Origin: Thermoplasmata archaeon | GTDB taxonomy: Archaea > Thermoplasmatota > B47-G6 | Assembly (NCBI GenBank): GCA_003663585.1 | Contig: QMTU01000022.1 | Span: forward strand, 1-8,057 | Direction of reading: 5' to 3' | DNA length: 8,057 nt | Shown: positions 7,001-8,057 of the stretch, piece by piece | Position numbering within the stretch: position 1 is the stretch's first letter | Layout: each line of letters begins with the position of its first letter | Notes under the pieces: generated by a model | Told to the model about the DNA's origin: nothing | Database searches by the model: none | What the model saw: the letters and a program-made list of their open reading frames with translations, nothing else | Program-made: the position numbers and the translations under genes

Positions 7001-8057
7001 CTATCGCGGATACAGGAACAGTGGAGACTGGAGAATATTCCACTTCGAGGTGCCTGATGCAGATGCCAATGACTACATCCTTGCAACAGTTGAGTGGAGC
7101 GATAAGATGACGGACATAGATGCATGGCTCTTTGGACCATCATATGCGTACTTCATGTTCCCAACGTCTGCTAATGAGTCTCTTCAGGCGTACTATGGAC
7201 CTTATGGACTTGAGCCAATAGCAGGAAGCGTTGTTACCTATGATCAGTATGGATACTACATACCGTACACTAACACGGGAGAGCCAACCAAGGAGATTAT
7301 TATTGGACAGGCCACAGAACCAGGAATCTACGGACTCAGGCTACACCTAACAAACGCTCCAGGAACTGGATATGTGACCTATGATGCTACTGCAACCCTC
7401 ATAAAGGTCGAGCCAGATGACATAACGCTGGCTGGATATTATCGCGACACCGTGAGCATGAACATAACAATAACCTCTGAGACTCCAATGGATCTTCCAG
7501 TGAGCTTTAAGGTATATGGGCCTGGATTACCAGAAGTATATGAGGACTCCCTAAAGGCCACTGGAGACTACAAGCTCTATGGACCGTTCACTGTTGAGAA
7601 CGCCGCAATACTTGAAGTAACGCTTGATGACGTCTCGAACCTTGATGACCTAGATCTATATCTGTTAGACGCTAGCGGCAAAGTCGTGGCGTCAAGCACA
7701 ACACCATCAGGAGATGAGAAGATAAAGGTCTACAACCCACCTGACGGCGTGTACTACGTCGAAGTATATGGATACGACGTAATAGATGGAAACTATGTGC
7801 TAACGTTCTTATCAATACCTAAGGAGAATGGAGCTAAGATAGAGGTATCAGGAAACAGCCTAAGCGAGCCGATAACAATAAAGATTACCTATACAATCAA
7901 CATGCCAGGAACGGAGTTCTTGGCGAAGTACGGACTTAAGGGATACATCGTCGCTGACATAGGTGGCTACAGCAATGCCATGGAGATACCGTTCACAGTA
8001 AAGGTCAAGCTCAGACCAATCGTGGACGTCACCACTGGCAAGGAGCCCATGAAGTAC
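4002..8057 (+). CDS. Large secreted subtilisin-family (S8) protease, pyrolysin/STABLE-like, 3' end missing
   Basis: The first 1352 codons of an exported serine endopeptidase; no stop before the window ends. Residues 1-27 are a signal peptide (RWRR, hydrophobic core, cut probably after APA). Residues 28 to about 140 look like a propeptide. The S8 catalytic domain (about 145-640) has the full triad: Asp169 in VVDSGVD, His380 in SDHGT, Ser582 in GGTSLATP, plus oxyanion Asn481 in AAAND. The Asp-His distance is 211 residues, against about 30 in small subtilisins, as in pyrolysin and tripeptidyl peptidase II; this insert carries Asp-rich, probably Ca-binding loops (299-309, 322-330). Beta-sandwich modules follow: one at 650-760, four DxDxDG-like loops (775-825), an Fn3/NEW3-like module (908-971), a segment at 1008-1135, and a PPC-like domain (about 1190-1269). 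There are five N-glycosylation sequons (N250, 883, 954, 1058, 1154) and a single cysteine (384). Probably works outside the cell or held at the S-layer, degrading proteins for peptide uptake. Specificity and anchoring are unknown. Confidence 0.93.
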   Translation, partial: MSRWRRLIAVVLVLAIVASSLVSMAPAFTYSGGTATGSVSQENTLNTLITGEWHWYYFIGDDLSKLAMLLKMNGLSEDLINAVKAVNAGKVPIKAIRLYVPDTIALKAQKLDGIFYVSKIIEPTVAGYVKMKPKGEVPQTFFTKYLQGAYDVWEDFGYTGEGVKVAVVDSGVDFANPGLYGTWAVDPNTGWPIAFDPMSLELYQFYGAYGFGVGVPVGSRYAYSHYADTSDVVKASDGKVVWYNLYLKENVTYILADENLDPDGEYHIGLHPDNSYIAMGITSEPFTVLVVDSETIYVDLNLDHKFEPEEKVTKEKPIAFLDLDNDGMPDVSSGLVYFIADGESPIPFSDVLFGDMAKIPPALSLVAFMYAPATEYGSDHGTLCAAAVVGNPDLGIASGMAPGAKIIAVGNFYVGNVYWSLIYTVYGNDGKIGTADDPQVVSMSFGNSWYPNPGWDYYSRFYDYIARILNPTTTYVAAAANDGIGLGTVTPPGSAPAIVTAGAATEFWYYDTYQRMNSYYAWLAGMPGYYVITPPYGQIIFFSSRGPTAIGQIKPDVTSVGAWATGYTPVWEGLYGIWGGTSLATPLTAGITALVYEAYKDKHGTWPTNDLVKDILKSAAEDQGYPGVFQGAGFLNAYNAVKIATETDGTLIRPTTMQIGETDYPAFLNYLKPGESVTKEITITNYGDTKTYVIYAGYYTLIDEKTHPIKINIAGEQLAESAITWDLYPYMVKVNLNPDTRFVIARVDVPADIYDPENDGKANNRYSVAAYYWFDLDGDGVAFADIDGDGVITGPVDVNGDGIIDSNEPRGELDFTWYDANNDGKMQTSEITFEIMRADYAVYWAESVAVTIGVPTQWLEMHAEELGVTNYGLIIGVAHGYWNGSTSIDGKTITLTIEQYGISMPDNVPQVEVTPSVTLSSGESATIDVTVNVPEGVVPGFYEPMIFVEAYDENGSLVELHSIPIAVNVVPTTEDYIKISPADEKTFYRNTAMYAAAETNYRGYRNSGDWRIFHFEVPDADANDYILATVEWSDKMTDIDAWLFGPSYAYFMFPTSANESLQAYYGPYGLEPIAGSVVTYDQYGYYIPYTNTGEPTKEIIIGQATEPGIYGLRLHLTNAPGTGYVTYDATATLIKVEPDDITLAGYYRDTVSMNITITSETPMDLPVSFKVYGPGLPEVYEDSLKATGDYKLYGPFTVENAAILEVTLDDVSNLDDLDLYLLDASGKVVASSTTPSGDEKIKVYNPPDGVYYVEVYGYDVIDGNYVLTFLSIPKENGAKIEVSGNSLSEPITIKITYTINMPGTEFLAKYGLKGYIVADIGGYSNAMEIPFTVKVKLRPIVDVTTGKEPMKY
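6324..6491 (+). other. Cluster of Ca-binding DxDxDG-type loops within the protease
   Basis: Within about 50 residues (775-825) four Asp-rich loops follow one another: DLDGDG at 775, DIDGDG at 785, DVNGDG at 797 and DANNDGK at 819, the third followed by a Glu and the last by TSE. They resemble dockerin, EF-hand or thrombospondin type 3 calcium loops. Calcium binding here would stiffen the stalk between the catalytic domain and the distal beta-sandwiches, and fits heat stability. Loop sequences are seen; metal binding is inferred. Confidence 0.65.

Noticed and set aside
1..8057. Mobile element, CRISPR array, toxin-antitoxin or defence system
   Set aside because: I found no spaced direct repeats, transposase or integrase motifs, paired small genes or terminal inverted repeats. 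Every gene fits a housekeeping or secreted-enzyme family.

Overview
The window looks like ordinary chromosomal DNA from a hyperthermophilic archaeon, most likely a member of the Thermoproteota (the crenarchaeal side). Four things support this. It carries the archaea-restricted families UPF0200 and UPF0201. It has an archaeal-type tRNA G10 methyltransferase next to an archaeal RNase Z. The Shine-Dalgarno sites are GGTG/GGTGA, complementary to the CACCUC end of archaeal 16S rRNA, and the promoters look like TATA boxes. AGG/AGA (Arg) and ATA (Ile) codons are heavily used. I cannot place it to genus. The large secreted protease is of the pyrolysin/STABLE type known from marine hyperthermophiles.

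Layout. Left part (1-1795): a P-loop kinase-like UPF0200 protein (+), a dCMP deaminase (-) and a UPF0201 protein (+). These alternate in strand and face each other with gaps of 14 and 22 bases. The only long intergenic stretch here (1146-1347) holds the deaminase promoter, flanked by a perfect 11-bp inverted repeat, and the UPF0201 promoter. Middle (1796-3843): a minus-strand operon for tRNA maturation, trm-G10 then RNase Z. Its Shine-Dalgarno site overlaps the upstream stop codon, and both annotated-looking starts probably need moving (to an ATG at 3834 and a TTG at 2773). Right part (4002-8057): one very large, exported subtilisin-family (S8) protease. Its 1352 visible codons run off the window without a stop.

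How the genes relate. The two tRNA enzymes act on the same substrate: m2G/m2,2G at position 10, and 3'-end cleavage of pre-tRNA. dCMP deaminase feeds dUMP, and hence dTMP synthesis. The UPF0200/UPF0201 genes are of unsettled function and, as I remember it, neighbours in Sulfolobales; here the deaminase gene lies between them. The protease is unrelated to these housekeeping genes and shows much stronger codon preference than the leftmost gene.

I see no CRISPR, transposon, tRNA/rRNA gene, defence island or clearly new multi-gene system. The most interesting material is in the protease architecture (a 211-residue Asp-His insert, Ca-loop cluster, Met-to-Leu change next to the catalytic serine) and in the start and promoter signals.
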